This document shows, piece after piece, positions 21,982 to 34,132 of a DNA stretch of 64,000 nt. The notes below the pieces were generated by a model, which ran no database searches, had not been told where the DNA came from, and saw nothing but the letters and a program-made list of their open reading frames with translations. This DNA comes from Prosopocoilus inquinatus (taxonomy: Eukaryota; Arthropoda; Insecta; Coleoptera; Lucanidae): contig CM069875.1 in NCBI GenBank assembly GCA_036172665.1, positions 13,038,001-13,102,000 on the forward strand, written 5' to 3'. Numbering within the stretch: the first letter of the stretch is position 1; each line of letters opens with the position of its first letter. Made by a program: the position numbers and the translations under genes.

Positions 21982-22019
21982 GTAAGTTGTTCAGAAAATA
22001 TCAACTTGCTAACTAAAAT

Positions 22020-23160
22020 CACGCAATCTTCAAAGGTGCAGGCCTAGTACATACCTTAGATAAACAGTCGCGCAACAATTTGAAAACATTGTTACGAGAG
22101 AAAGGGGTCTATTCTGTAACATCGGTATAGACTTGAGATGTATCAATTATTGTTATGTATCAAGTGACCTTACAAAATCGGTATTCTGTAAGCAGCTTCG
22201 TAACAGCTTGCAATCCGTATAAAGTGTGATATTAAACGAACATCCATCTCTCTTCAATTGGCGGTCGGAAATCCACTTGAATTGTTATGAAATCGTATCA
22301 AGTTCTCTTCAATTATTGAAGACAATATCAATTGATATGCATATCAATGTTACCGAATAGTCCTGAAAGTGTCGCAACTGTTTTTATACATTATCGCATG
22401 TCGACACTTAAGCTTAATTCCGATAAGCAAAATATTTATTGCTGATTGTTTTTTGATTGGCTTCTTTTTTAAAAACCAATTAAAAACTGATTCGCAATAT
22501 ACAGTGATCGCCAAAAAGTCGGCATCAAATGGGAAAAAATCTTTATTTCTGATTTTTCGAAAAAACTTTTTACAGCAATAACTTCTGCTTGTCTGAAAAA
22601 CTATTTAGCCCCTATCAAATATACCGAGTGAATTTTACTTAGTTAGAAAATGGAGTTTTTCGAAATGGTGAAAACCGTAAAATTGTTTTTACTCGGAAAC
22701 TCTTCAAGATTTCAATGAGATTTCTTTAACCTGGGTTACTCTTACCTTATTGCATAATATCAAGGCCAGAGAATAGCTTATTTTTCTTTAATTTTCCGAA
22801 AAATTGAATTTTTCAATTCTTAGAATATTCTCAAGATTTCATGCACTTAAACTTAATTTCAGAATTCAGTTTTTTTTTGGGTGAAAACTTTAAATATTTA
22901 TAATTGGAAAAGATAATAAAGAAGACCAATTACTGCCTGAGATTTTTTATTATTCGGCGAAAAGTAATATTGGTACCCAATTTTTACGTTTTTGATGCAA
23001 AGGGCCTTTCAGGAGAAATATTTTTCAAAGATAATTAAAACGTATTTAAATAACTTCTATCAACTCTAATCTATTCCTGTTAATGAATTCTTTTCACAAC
23101 GAGCGTGTAAACATTCGTTTACAGTGGCTTAAACACGATAATTTTTATTGATTTAACTTG
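22020..23160. other. No gene recognised
   Basis: AT-rich DNA with no supported coding frame. Several thymine runs and TTTTTCGAAAA-type motifs suggest old MITE sequence, but no boundaries can be given. Confidence 0.4.
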
Positions 23161-23766
23161 CATGTTCAAGTCAGTAGCAGTAGTCAAGCCCGATATTTTT
23201 GCGCTACGTTCCAGCGCTGCATTAAGCACAATAAGTTCATAACCTCTACAACAGAATCTCGGTTCAGGTAATTTAAAGCGCTACAGTTTTGGACTATGCT
23301 GCAGCGCTGCAAAGAGTTTTCTACCTGAACACAACCAATGTTTCGTGATTTTGTATCCCAGTGTGTACTAGGCTTCGAAACAATTCTACGATTTTTGTCC
23401 CCGAACACTTGAGTTACACCACATTTTGTTTAGCAACTGTTTGCAAACAATCGTCAAACATGACCGTGAAACAATGTTGCGCGATTTTGTATCCAACTGT
23501 GTACAAGGCTTTATGGAAGAGCATGTTGAGAAACGAAACAATGACGTAAATAAATAAGGAGATCTTAACTTTTCAGTTACCCGCAAAGAGAGCGGTCGTA
23601 TAGTCCGGCGCTATCGGGAGTTATCGGCATTGTTCTCACGGTTTAGAAACAGAAACTGAAAGTACACGTGGTTACTCGCGTTCCACAAATACCACTGCAC
23701 ACTTCGGCGATGAAATGCCTGCGTAATGATTACAGAAGAGCACGCTGAAGATGCTCCTCCATGATC
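23161..23766. other. Degenerate repeat region
   Basis: CAGCGCTGCA (23,211 and 23,303) and GATTTTGTATCC (23,347 and 23,482) each occur twice, showing local duplication. No gene. Confidence 0.4.
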
Positions 23767-24332
23767 TTTTTTTTTTTTTTTAACCTTTATTAGTCCCGTT
23801 TTTACAAAAGTAATGGGATAAGTCAAAAATACATGTATGTAGAAAAGCACATATACACAGACAGTCACAGTAATTAAAACTAAACCTGAGATGTCATAAA
23901 AGATTTAAATTCCTCAGTAGAGTAAATGCATTTGTTTATCAAAATGACTTTTATTTTTGATTTAAATTTATTAGTATCTTTTATATTTCTTAGTTGCGGA
24001 GGCAGCAAATTAAATAATTTCAGACCAATCTTGTCTTGTACCACGAAATCGTGGATAGTCTTCCGATCTGTCTGGCGGTTGGTGGTAGGTTTTATTGAGT
24101 TTCTCATCAATGAATGTATTTTTTCTGAGCTAATTACAATCGCGGCGTAGTAGGCCATGGGAGGAGCGGCCAACTGGGACGTTAGTTTACAGGTGAAACA
24201 ATGCAATGATGTAATACGTACACGTCCGTCGACTGGTGAATAGAACAGTAAAAGTGTTCCTTGCATCAACACCAACGTCGGCCACATCCTACTTGATATC
24301 TGCGTCGCGAAGAAGTGTAAGACAGTAAACAA
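23767..24332 (-). pseudogene. Non-LTR retrotransposon 3' end (CR1/Jockey-like RT C-terminus)
   Basis: Minus-strand frame whose last 75 or so residues (about 24,110 down to 23,880) have the pattern LFNLLPPQLRN...FKSKIKVIL...YSTEEF, which closes the RT protein of CR1/Jockey-type elements. The stop at 23,880 is followed, after about 100 bp, by a poly(T) run at 23,767-23,782 on the plus strand, i.e. the poly(A) tail of a minus-strand insertion. Residues coded before about 24,120 are not recognised. It is 5' truncated and inactive. Confidence 0.7.
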
Positions 24333-24339
24333 CTTTAAT

Positions 24340-25067
24340 TTCTTTTGTGTTAGTGAATTTTAAAATACAAAAAGTAAAATTATGTGCAGATACCCACAAA
24401 CCTAAAATTTTGATGTCAGTACATATAACAAAAACATGTGTCTAATTCAATAACCCATTCTTAAAAATAAATTAATTTTTGACCAGATCCACCTCATGAC
24501 AATTTATTGGATTTTTATGTGTATGGTGTGACTCATATAGAACGGAAATACCCCTGTAAAAATATATTTATTATCCAATTTTAACTGATTTTTTTTAAAG
24601 CTAAAGCTTTACAGCGAATGTTATACTAGTATTTTAAGTGATAATTTTAACAAATGAAAATATTTATTTAATTTTTTTTATTTTTAAAGGTATTAAAAAA
24701 TGATGATTACACTTTTTATTCACACATTTAACGTAGATCATGGTTTTTTTAATTAAATTACATAAGAAGTTCATAATAGTCGAGATACAAACCCAACCTT
24801 TGTTTTTTTAAATGGAAGTCATAGTTGGCTTTGACATTGTTAAAAAGAGTATTTTTCAGGATTTTCAAAAATATATAATATGTTGGTATTATTTTCGAAA
24901 ATGGCCGAGCTGTAAGCAAATTAATCTATTTGTTACTTTTGTGTGAATTATAGTAGGCCTTGATTCATGTAAAACAATAAAATATTCATTAAACTGTGGT
25001 TTTTTAATAAATGATAAATTAGTACACCGACAGAATTAGCACTAAAGAGCTAGAAACAATTTTAAAC
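24340..25067. other. No gene recognised
   Basis: AT-rich intergenic DNA between the non-LTR fragment and the 12-bp-duplication element. Nothing coding is supported. Confidence 0.4.
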
Positions 25068-25079
25068 AGTAAGAAGAAC

Positions 25080-25549
25080 TTAGAAAAATTTTTGTGCAAA
25101 TCGTTTTTGATTGCAGTGAGAACCTCGAGCAGCCTCTGGACAGCTGTTTCAGCCCTGCTTGGGGCTTCTTCAGCAGAAACGTAGCTCGACATTCCCACTG
25201 CAGACCAAAAACGACTTGCCCAATTTATTCGCAAATGCGATGTAAGTATGATGAACATATAAAATAGCGACATCTTACTATCGCTTTTTGACCTAACATT
25301 GCAGTAGGATAGACAAATTGAAGCGGGATTTGCTCCTAATGAGTCCCCCATGCAAGGCGGCCATGCTTGCTGTCAAAGCTGCAATCAAAAACGATTTGCA
25401 CAAAATTTTTCTAAAATCTTTCATTATGCTTTGACAGCAAGCATGGCCGCCTTGCATGGGGGACTCATTAGGAGCAAATCCCGCTTCAATTTGTCTATCC
25501 TACTGCAATGTTAGGTCAAAAAGCGATAGTAAGATGTCGCTATTTTATA
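25080..25549. mobile_element. Repeat family R12, longest copy (470 bp, 12-bp duplication)
   Basis: Flanked by AGTAAGAAGAAC at 25,068-25,079 and 25,550-25,561. The right part is a perfect 118-bp inverted repeat: 25,261-25,378 and 25,429-25,546 are reverse complements without a mismatch by eye, around a 50-bp spacer. The left part (25,080-25,260) reappears at 43,715-43,880. One end carries TTAGAAAAATTTTTGTGC, the other ends in CGCTATTTTAT. It codes for nothing. The class is unknown. Perfect arms point to recent formation. Confidence 0.75.
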
Positions 25550-25561
25550 AGTAAGAAGAAC

Positions 25562-27484
25562 GTTTTATTCGGATTCGGGATCAAAAACCATTAAGTCTGA
25601 ACAGATAACCTATGTATTTCGTTGAGCACATGCCAAATACATAAGAAGAAAGTATTTTAGAATAAATATTCTATCTCAAGAGTGAGAATTTTTGCTTTCC
25701 ATTATTAAAAATGATTTCGGAATTATTACATTCACTAATGGTAGTGGAGAAAAATCATTCTAAACTCTTAATTTTGCAGTAGTACGCTGAAAGAAAGTCG
25801 GTTTAGTATGCTGAGTTGGTTTTTAAAGGAAAATTAGTGGCTATTCTGCATCTAATGACCCTTAATATTTTTTTCAGTGTAGTAGGTCTTGAGAATTAAA
25901 ATTTACCGTCGAAAATTTTAATTACATTAGCTTTCGAAGCTCTACCTTTAACAAAAATCAGCTCGAACCGGATAGTACTTTTTTACACAGGCGTTTCCAT
26001 TCTAAATGAGCCACGCCATACCAGTCCACTCTGATTACGCACCACAGAAATTTCCTGTTAAATTCAATAATAAAATACAGGGAGTTCCATTTAAACCACC
26101 GAGTAAAATACACATCGGAGTTATGAATCACCTGTATAAAATAATAGGAGATTCGAGATGAAAATTGTTTTCTGTTCTAGAGAAGTTATGCAACGTTACT
26201 GTAAAATTTAAATGCCGAATTTTAATAAACATCTAATCTGTAAAATATCAAATAATAGCATTTTTTACATAACATCGTCATAATAAAGGTATCTACTCTT
26301 AAAGACGAATTAACTAATATATAGTACGTTCCATTTAAGAAAACACAACTTTGGTCTGGCAGAGCCACACGGAACACGCTGTATAATTGTAATTAATGTT
26401 AAGTAATGCATCTATACCACAGATAAGTAATAGCGAAAACAGATTTTAAAAATCTGCATTAGTATACGCGCTATCTACCGAATACGCACTATTGGTCCAG
26501 TCTGTATATTTTATTGCAAAAAATTATATAACATTATATCAAAATATTTTTCAGCACGTTTATTAAGTTGCCTATAGGAAAATGTAACTCACAAGTTATA
26601 AATCTTAATAATATGGACTGAAAATGTAGTTTTAATTTAAGCAAAAAATTACGGAGTGAATATCTTAAAGAAATTATTATATTTTTTACTCTATTGGTGA
26701 GAAATTTGTGGTGGAAACTGGAACTTTTTGCCGTTGAGAAGTAAGGTTGCTAAAACTAAATTTTGTGAGACATTTATAAATAATTTATTCGGAGTTCTTG
26801 CACAAATATTTTTACATTATGGCACAGCGCAATACTGATAATATGTTTTACTATTCATTTTAATAAGTTTAATGTATTCGTACATGTTTGTATTCATTTC
26901 TTACGATTTGACAACTTATGAACATTGATGGTCGGAATTTCCGTTTTGGCGGGAATTTAATCAATTCAAATTTCTTTTATTTTTCACTAATATATCAAAG
27001 AAAAGATATATATCTAAATTATCGTATTTTCGCCTACTTTCAAATAAAATCTTCATGTAGCCTATTATGCTCAACGAAATACCACGGATTACTATACAGA
27101 TGCGAAGGCTGGAATTCCCGCCATTGTTTTGGCGATATACTAATCAGATAGTGTCAGGTTACGAAATAGAGTACACTGTTAATGAAAAATGATTTTCATT
27201 ACTATCATTATTCGTTATTGAAAATAGCAAATTCATGAAAGGTGTATTACTGTATTAATACTGTAATATGCCGCAGTTTTCAAACTTCACACTTTATCAA
27301 ATACCTACACAATGGCTGAAGGTTACAGAATTTTGACGCGCAACATCACCACGCCTTCATATCTGTCTGGTAATGTGTGGAAATACGTAGATTGCCATGA
27401 ATTTCGAAACTGTTACTGTCAGATGTCCTAGTTGTTTTGAGACAAATATAAAAATTTAATATTATTGTTTCAGTAAGTAACTTA
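25562..27484. other. No gene; MITE scraps
   Basis: AT-rich DNA. ACAGGGAGTTCCATTTAAAC (about 26,078) and GAACACGCTGTA (about 26,382) look like the two ends of a TA-duplicating palindromic MITE of about 300 bp, but the arms are too diverged to bound. A 77-codon frame at 26,918 has no motif. Confidence 0.4.
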
Positions 27485-28155
27485 TACAGCGAGATTCAGG
27501 CAACTCTTTCATTAAAAGTTTACGGACTTCTCCTTTGAATTTCTGTTTCTTATTTTGCAGTTATAAGTTAACGATATGGATCTATCAAAATATCATATTT
27601 CAAATTTCGGATACTTCCGCTTATACCGGAAGTTGATGTAAATTTTCTTATTTTAAATGGAATACCCCAATTTTTAATGCTTTTTTGAAATCTTTATAAA
27701 ATTTTCAAAATATTTTGTGCAACATGCGATACAAGAAAAATTAACCGTTTCCGAGATATTTTCATTTCTTAAAAATAACTCAGACTTGTAGAACCTTGGT
27801 TATGATACTGCCCTCTTTGTGCATCAAAAACCATGATGCCCATTTTTGGCCTGTAGTAGGCTACAGTAATATTCTTTCAGATCATGTCCAGTTTTTCACT
27901 TGATTACTTACAGGCTGGTTGAAAAGTAACTTCTATTCGAACTAATTTCAATTGTCGAAAAGTCATGTTTTTTAAATGGAACGCCTAGTATATTTTTATA
28001 CCATGTGACTCAGGATTAAATGTTCTTTCGTCCTCTATTAGCATTCCCTATACCTATCTCTTATAGTTCACTCGTTATCGATGATTTATTTTTAGCACGT
28101 AATTTTTTCCCACTTTTCGGTATTATTTTTAAATAGTGGGTTATGAAAACTAGAG

Positions 28156-28267
28156 AACAGATAAAATAACGACATCTTACTATCGCTTTTTGACCTGACA
28201 TTGCAGTAGGATAGACAAATTGAAGCGGTTTTCACTGCAATCAAGAACGATTTGCACAAAATTTTTC
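28156..28267. mobile_element. Repeat family R12, 112-bp copy
   Basis: Flanked by TGAAAACTAGAG at 28,144-28,155 and 28,268-28,279. The opposite arm of the palindrome (about 31,223-31,234, inverted) has this 12-mer once and reads straight on, which is an empty-site control. Ends: AACAGATAAAAT on the left and CACAAAATTTTTC on the right, not inverted repeats of each other. Confidence 0.8.
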
Positions 28268-28483
28268 TGAAAACTAGAGAGATTATAATTTTTGAAATCA
28301 TTCGTCTAGTAGGAATTAAAAAAACAATTTAGTCGCTACGAAGAACCAAAAAATGAATAATCAAACACAGTCATATTAAATGTATTTGATGATAAAAAGA
28401 ATCTACAACTCAAGATGTTAATAAAAAAAGTTGTTATATCGAGGAAAATGCGTTATTACTTAGATACAGTAGAAAGTTATTAC

Positions 28484-30595
28484 TAAAGACCGGATTTATA
28501 TGTGCTAAAAAAGTGGAAAATAAGTTTTTTTTATGCGATTAAAACAGATCAAAATATGGATATTATATGCGATAAAAATTTTATTTTACTTATACTTTAG
28601 AATAATAAAAACATAAATTGTTTCATATAAGTAATTTTAACACTTAACACTTAAATAGTAGGATTACAAAATATAATCAACAGTTGATTTAATTATTTGG
28701 GGTAAAATTTTGTTGTCTGTCTGTCAAAATATTTTTATAAGAGGAAAACGAACGCTCGACATCGCATGAAGTAATGGGCGCAAATTTCATAGATGCTACA
28801 TCTTTGGGGTCCATGTCTAAATCCTCTTCACTTTGACCTTTTAAAACTAAACAGATTTTCCTCATTTTATTGTAGTCAGGATTACGTAATAGAACTTTGT
28901 CTAATTTTGCCATTAACTTCTCTCCTATCTCCCCTGGAATTGATTTTACACTTTCAATTGCATCATCGACCACTTCAAAAGAATCTAATAGAGCCATCTG
29001 GTATGATTCCAACTTTTTAATGGTGGATATTAAAACCGAAAAATGAGTCTTAATGAATGCTAATTGATTCCCGATGTTTGTGTTCGACATGCATTCCTTA
29101 CAAATTCTTAAAGCCGCTGAATTGGAATCATCCAATTCTAAGAAAATTTCCTTTAATTGTCAGGTCAGCAGCTAATTCTTTATAGTGTTGTATACGCAGT
29201 GGGGCTTTAAGAAACGCCTTTTTTCCGTTATTGATCAACTTATTTACTGTTGGGTATTCTAGTCGCACCAATTCAGCGAGCCTATTCATTGCGTGAGCCA
29301 TACAAGTGAAGTGCATCAAATTTGGGTAAAACACCTGTAAAGCCTGTCCTGCTTTTATCATGTAGGCTGCTGCATCAGACACCATTAGTAATATATTTTC
29401 CGATTTAACTTTATTAGGTGCATATAAAAGTGTCAAGCTGTCGTTAATAAAACATGCGATCGTTGAATGATTTGTTTTTTCCAAAACTGCACTATTTACC
29501 AAATAAGATATTGGGTGCAACTGTGTTGCTTAATACTCCTGCTAACATATTTGCTACATAACGACCGCAGGCATCTGTCGTTTCATCAACTACTATATTA
29601 ATATTGTTGTCGCTAAGCTTCTCTCTTATTTTCTTCATCCGTTGCTGGTAGCATACACTTAGATAGTTTTTCCGCAAAGTCGATTCATTTGGAATATGAC
29701 GATTGCAGTGTTTTTCCAAAAAAGTTCGAAAACTTGGTTGCTCAAGTTTATGCCAAGGAATGTTTGACTCTGCCATAGCACTGCACAAGTCTAAAAAGAA
29801 TTCATTTCCTGTGTCACTGCCTTGTGAGTTACTAGCTGTTGAAGAAATAAAAGACTGCCTAAAGTTAGACACACATCTTTTCTCCGATTCCTTATGGAGG
29901 TTTGTAGCCAAATGTTGATCAATCTGGTACTTTTGGTCTGACGACACCTTAAAATATTGTCAAAATGAAAATGTGATTTTTAAGAGAATTTGTAAGGTAT
30001 CTACCTGTTTTGAGCATACGTTGCAAAAAATAACTTTTCCATGTGTAGTTAGATGTTTAGATGCTTTAATCCATTTTTTTTTCAATAGCTCGGATCAAGA
30101 GGATGCTACTTTCGGCATTTTGAAAGGATAAGCACTGAATTTATTTCGTCTTTAAATTAAGTAAGAAAATAACAACTAATTCGCGTTGATAAATACACTA
30201 GTCACTAGTCACACGCATTCACGGAGTTCTTATCTCAAACTGAAATGCAAAACATAAGTGCAAAATGCAAGTGCGAGTGCCTGAGTCGCTACAGATTCCG
30301 AGAAAATCACATTCCGGGAAATCGTAAAATAAAGTGGACAGACGTTGAGGAGAATATATTACTTCTTGGAAAAGCTGCACACTTGAATATTGACCGTATA
30401 TGGAATTATAATGTTATTTATATCAATATATGGATAAATAAATAAATATGCGCTAAAAGTCTAAAATATTAAGTTATATGCGAAATAAAACTACCATTTT
30501 TGGGCTTCTCTAATCGACAAACATATAAATACAAAACGCCAAGTTTAGGTATGTTAGCGTAAAAAACTTGTAAAAACTTATAAATCCGGTCTCTA
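28484..30595 (-). mobile_element. hAT transposon, 2,112 bp
   Basis: Short inverted ends TAAAGACCGGATTTATA and (reverse complement) TAGAGACCGGATTTATA, flanked by the 8-bp duplication GTTATTAC at 28,476-28,483 and 30,596-30,603. TATGCGATAAAA/TTATATGCGAAATAAAA motifs recur just inside both ends, as subterminal repeats do in hAT elements. One broken transposase gene fills the interior. It is inserted in the spacer of the palindromic element at 27,487-31,913. Confidence 0.9.
28689..30118 (-). pseudogene. hAT transposase (BED finger, RNase H-like core, hATC), broken
   Basis: Runs from an ATG at 30,118 to a stop at 28,689. Exon 1 (30,118-30,005) has an in-frame TGA and ends in a CxxC half finger (FCNVCSKQ). 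A 57-bp intron (30,004-29,948, GT...AAG) splices in phase 0 to the rest of the finger (HLATNLH). The core shows VVDETTDACGRYVANML (about 29,600-29,550), a DDE-type start, then ILLMVSDAAAYMIKAG and HFTCMAHAMNRLAE (about 29,400-29,270). The last block (29,135-28,689) carries the dimerisation segment ITSCDVERSFSSYKN. Frameshifts lie at about 29,500 and 29,130. The domain set resembles CGGBP1-like hAT transposases. Confidence 0.85.
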
Positions 30596-31913
30596 GTTAT
30601 TACTAATAAATAATAGCCGAGGACAACTTAGAGCCAATATTATAACCAACAATTTGTGTATTTTTTTAAATAGTTCTAATTTATTTATTAGTTTTCATAA
30701 AATTTTGTATTGTAAGTAAAAGTTTCTCCTTGTAAATGTGTAAATAGTCATACCAAGAAGTCTAATACATGCGGCATATGTAAACAAAAAGTTCAGATGA
30801 TAGATGGGTTATTATATTATTATTTGTCTGTTTTTAGAATGAAATTGAAATTACAGTCAGAAATTAATTAAAAAACCTCAGTTTGTTAAATTTTCATAGC
30901 ACACAGGAATAATACTGAAACGTGAAAAAATTGATGTGTCAAAGAGAAAATCATGAATAGAAAGAGAAAGGTAAGAGATGGGTATAGGGATTGCTAATAC
31001 AGTTCGAGAGAACATTTAATTCTAATTCTTATGGTATAAAAAAATACTGGGTGTTTTATTTAAAAAAACATTACTTTCCTACAGTTGAAATCAGTACGAA
31101 TAGAAGTTACTTTTCAACCAGCCCGTAAGCGATTTTGTGGTTCCTCATCTTTTGGTTCTTCGTAGCGATTAAATTGTTTTTCTTAATTCCTACTAGACGG
31201 ATGATTTCAAAAATTATAATCTCTCTAGTTTTCATAACCCACTATTTAAAAATAATACCGAAAAGTGGGAAAAAATTACGTGCTAAAAATAAACCATCGA
31301 TAACGAGTGAACTATAAGAGATAGGTATAGGGAATGCTAATACAGTTCGAAAGAACATTTAATTCTGATTCTTATGGTATAAAAAAAATACTGGGTGTTC
31401 TATTTAAAAAACATGACTTTCCGACAGTTGAAATCAGTACGAATAGAAGTTACTTTTCAACCAGCCCGTAAGCGATTTTGTGTAAAATTAGGTATGACCT
31501 GAAAGCTTATGAGCATAGCCTACTGCAGGCCAAAAATTGAAATTATGGCTTTTGTTACACAAAGATGGCAGCATCATAAACAAGGTACTGCAACTTTGAA
31601 CTTTTTTTAAAAAATGGAAATATCTCTAAAACGGCTAATTTTTCTTGTATTACATGTTACATAAAATATTTTTAGAATTTCATGAAGATTTCAGAAATGC
31701 ATTAAAAAATTGGGTATTCCATGTAAAATAAGAAAGTTGACAGCAATTTCCGGTACAAGCGGAAGTGCCCGAAAGTTGGAAATATTATATTTTAATAGAT
31801 CATTATCTCTAACTTATAACCTCAAAATATGAAATAGAAATTCAAAGAGGAAGTCAGAAATTCAAAGAGGAAGTCCGTAAACTTTTAATGAATGAGTTGC
31901 CTGAATCTCCCTG

Positions 31914-32100
31914 TATTGTTCATATTTAATTGTTTTTGATTCATACTTTCTGGTCGTGGAGAAAATACAATCTGTTACTCATTTAGAATGAAAATTCGAT
32001 CTACTTGTGGTTCCTCCACTCGTATCGAATCGTTCCAAGAATTTGTTTATAATAAATATTATTGAATTTGAAATAAGTGGAATCAAAAAGAAATTTTATT
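31914..32100. other. Short spacer, nothing recognised
   Basis: AT-rich sequence between the palindromic element and the PLE terminus. Confidence 0.4.
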
Positions 32101-33093
32101 ATTATTGTAAGTACAAAGTTTTTTAATCTCAAACCGCACAGAAAAATGAAGAGAACACACTCAACGTTTCGCTATAGATTTATAGCTTCGTCAGGAGTGA
32201 AAAAAAGTAAATAAACAAGTTGTCAAGAGAAACAAGTCGCCAAGAGAAACGAAAAGGTAACATGATTTTAAACTAAAATACGAGTTGTCCGGAAAAAAGA
32301 GAAAAGTAACTAGAACTAAATTAAAACTAATTTTTTTTTAAATTAATTAATTGACAGATCTATATCCTGTTTAAAGAGTCTAGAAAACTACAAAATATGT
32401 CATTTAAATTTTCAAAGTCCGTACGTTTATTAATAGAATTTGGAGACATTTTAATTTTACACATTTCTATGAAACGTCTTTTAAAAATATTAGATTCACT
32501 GTACAAAATGTCAGTATTATCGAAATCAAAATTATGATTATTTACTAATGAATGCTCTACAAGCATTGAATGATTTTGATTATTTTTTTGAATATGATAT
32601 TTATGTTGGTCTAAACGTTTTTTTTTAAATTTTGGCTCGTTTCACCTATATAAACAGAATTACAATTTGAACATTTGATTTCATAAACCACGTTAGGTTG
32701 TTTTAATTTAGGTATTTTGGTTTTTAAATTTGAAAAAATTAAATTTAAATTATTCACAGATTTACTGGCTAAAATTAAATTATGTTTTTTGAAAATGTGT
32801 TTAAATGTATTGTGTAATGGTTCAATATAAGGCAAAGATATGTATTTATGGTTCGAAGTTTGTCTAATGTTCTTAGAGACATTTGAATTTTGTAAGTATT
32901 TAATACGATTTTTAATTACTGATTCAATAAGATTTATTGGATAAGAATTTTGAATAAGAGTTTTCTTTATTAAATTTAAGTTATCATAAATGAAAACTTT
33001 ATCAGAAAGTAAAATAGCTCGATCAGTTAATGAAATTATAGTTGCAATTTTATAATTTTCAAGAAATAATAGTTGCAATTTTATAATTTTCAC
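32101..33093 (-). pseudogene. Penelope-like element, 3' part with GIY-YIG endonuclease (broken)
   Basis: Minus strand. 33,093-32,611 is open and ends in VVYEIKCSNCNSVYIGETS, the start of a PLE GIY-YIG nuclease. The rest of that domain follows in another frame at 32,566-32,360 (HSLVNNHNFDFD, KRRFIEMCKI, NKRTDFENL). The RT part upstream is missing. The terminus with hammerhead follows at 32,200-32,111. PLEs use RT plus GIY-YIG nuclease to insert at AT-rich sites. One frameshift separates the nuclease halves, so the copy is dead. Confidence 0.85.
32158..32199 (-). ncRNA. Hammerhead ribozyme in PLE terminus
   Basis: Read on the minus strand: CACTC, CTGACGA, helix II GCTATA/TATAGC with loop AATC, GAAACGTT, GAGTG. 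CACTC and GAGTG pair as helix I, so the two core strands and helices I and II are all intact. Helix III is reduced to the self-complementary ACGT, which could pair between two molecules. PLE termini are known to carry hammerheads with a minimal helix III. Confidence 0.75.
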
Positions 33094-33175
33094 TCGTACA
33101 CACCCAAAAATTATAAAATTGCAACCTATTAGTTCTGGGCGTTATATTAACTTTCATTTTTGTCATCCATATTAA

Positions 33176-33905
33176 ATGAAACTTAACATGATTTTAGGAT
33201 TAAAAAATCGTATAGAAAAGATTTCTCATCCTTCTTTGTTGAATAAAAACTTGCACAAATTAAAAAATATTCTCATAAAAAATAGCTATCCTTTTGCGTT
33301 GCTAAAAAAGTTAATTTTCAATACTCAACAAAGAATAGAACCTATTTCTCAAATTAATAATTCACAAACAATTAATGTTGGTAAAGTTTTTAGATCTTTA
33401 ATATTCATACCAAATCTTATATCTCGACTAATAAAAGTACTAAAAAACAAAAACATTCAGATTGCAACTAAAAATTTATTAAGAATTAAGTCTCTTTTTA
33501 CAAAAGTTAAAGATCCATTTAACAAATTCAAACAAATTAATTCTATTTATGAAATTCCTTGTCATGATTGTGATTCTGTTTATATTGACCAAACATCAAG
33601 AACTCTTCATTTGAAAATTATTTCTCATAAAAGTTATATTAGACTTAGACCTAATGCTTGTGCTTTGTCTGAACATGCCAATAATTAATTAATTAAGATT
33701 AATTTTGAAGATGCAAAAATTTTAGATGTTGAACCAATTTTGAGTCAAAGACTTTTTCTTGAAATGTGTCATATTTTTTGTAATAAAAAATGTATCAACA
33801 AAAGAACTGATATTGGGAAACTTAGTTGTATTTATACTTACCTATTAAATTTTAAAACTAAAAAGAAAGACAATCAAGATGTTGGAAATCAAAATTTACA
33901 TCGTA
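33176..33905 (+). pseudogene. Penelope-like element, 3' part with GIY-YIG endonuclease
   Basis: Plus strand, head-to-head with the previous PLE. 33,176-33,688 codes a linker and SIYEIPCHDCDSVYIDQTSR, the GIY-YIG start with the glycine of YIG replaced by aspartate. After a stop at 33,686-33,688 the same reading direction continues to about 33,905 (FEDAKILDVEP, FLEMCHIF, NKRTDIGKL), matching the nuclease end. The RT is missing. The terminus follows at about 34,110-34,190. Confidence 0.8.
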
Positions 33906-34132
33906 TTACCTAATAATGAATAAACAATTTTTCTATCGTGATTCAATTTTCTAAATTCCACAATTAATTTAGCTGTCAAAAAATGTAAAATTCAAAATTT
34001 ATTCTTATAACTTATTCTTAATGAAATTTAATATTATGATAACTAGTGGTTAAACCTTTTGTACTCACTAAGGAGTAAGTAATCATGTGAAATTGTTCTT
34101 AGTGTTAATTATTAATTTTAAAATTTGTTTTG

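Larger units (their letters stand above)
27487..31913. mobile_element. Palindromic long-TIR element with nested insertions
   Basis: Starts CAGCGAGATTCAGGCAACTC and ends GAGTTGCCTGAATCTCCCTG, with TA on both sides (27,485-27,486; 31,914-31,915). Arms of about 870 bp (27,487-28,360 and 31,040-31,913) are imperfect inverted repeats. The right arm has an extra direct repeat of about 165 bp (30,975-31,138 and 31,317-31,482). The middle is occupied by a hAT element (28,484-30,595), and the left arm by a short insertion at 28,156. TA duplication and the CGGAAGT...CTTATTTTAAATGGA motif shared with 50,402-51,256 suggest a Tc1/mariner-mobilised MITE family. No transposase of its own was found. Confidence 0.75.
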
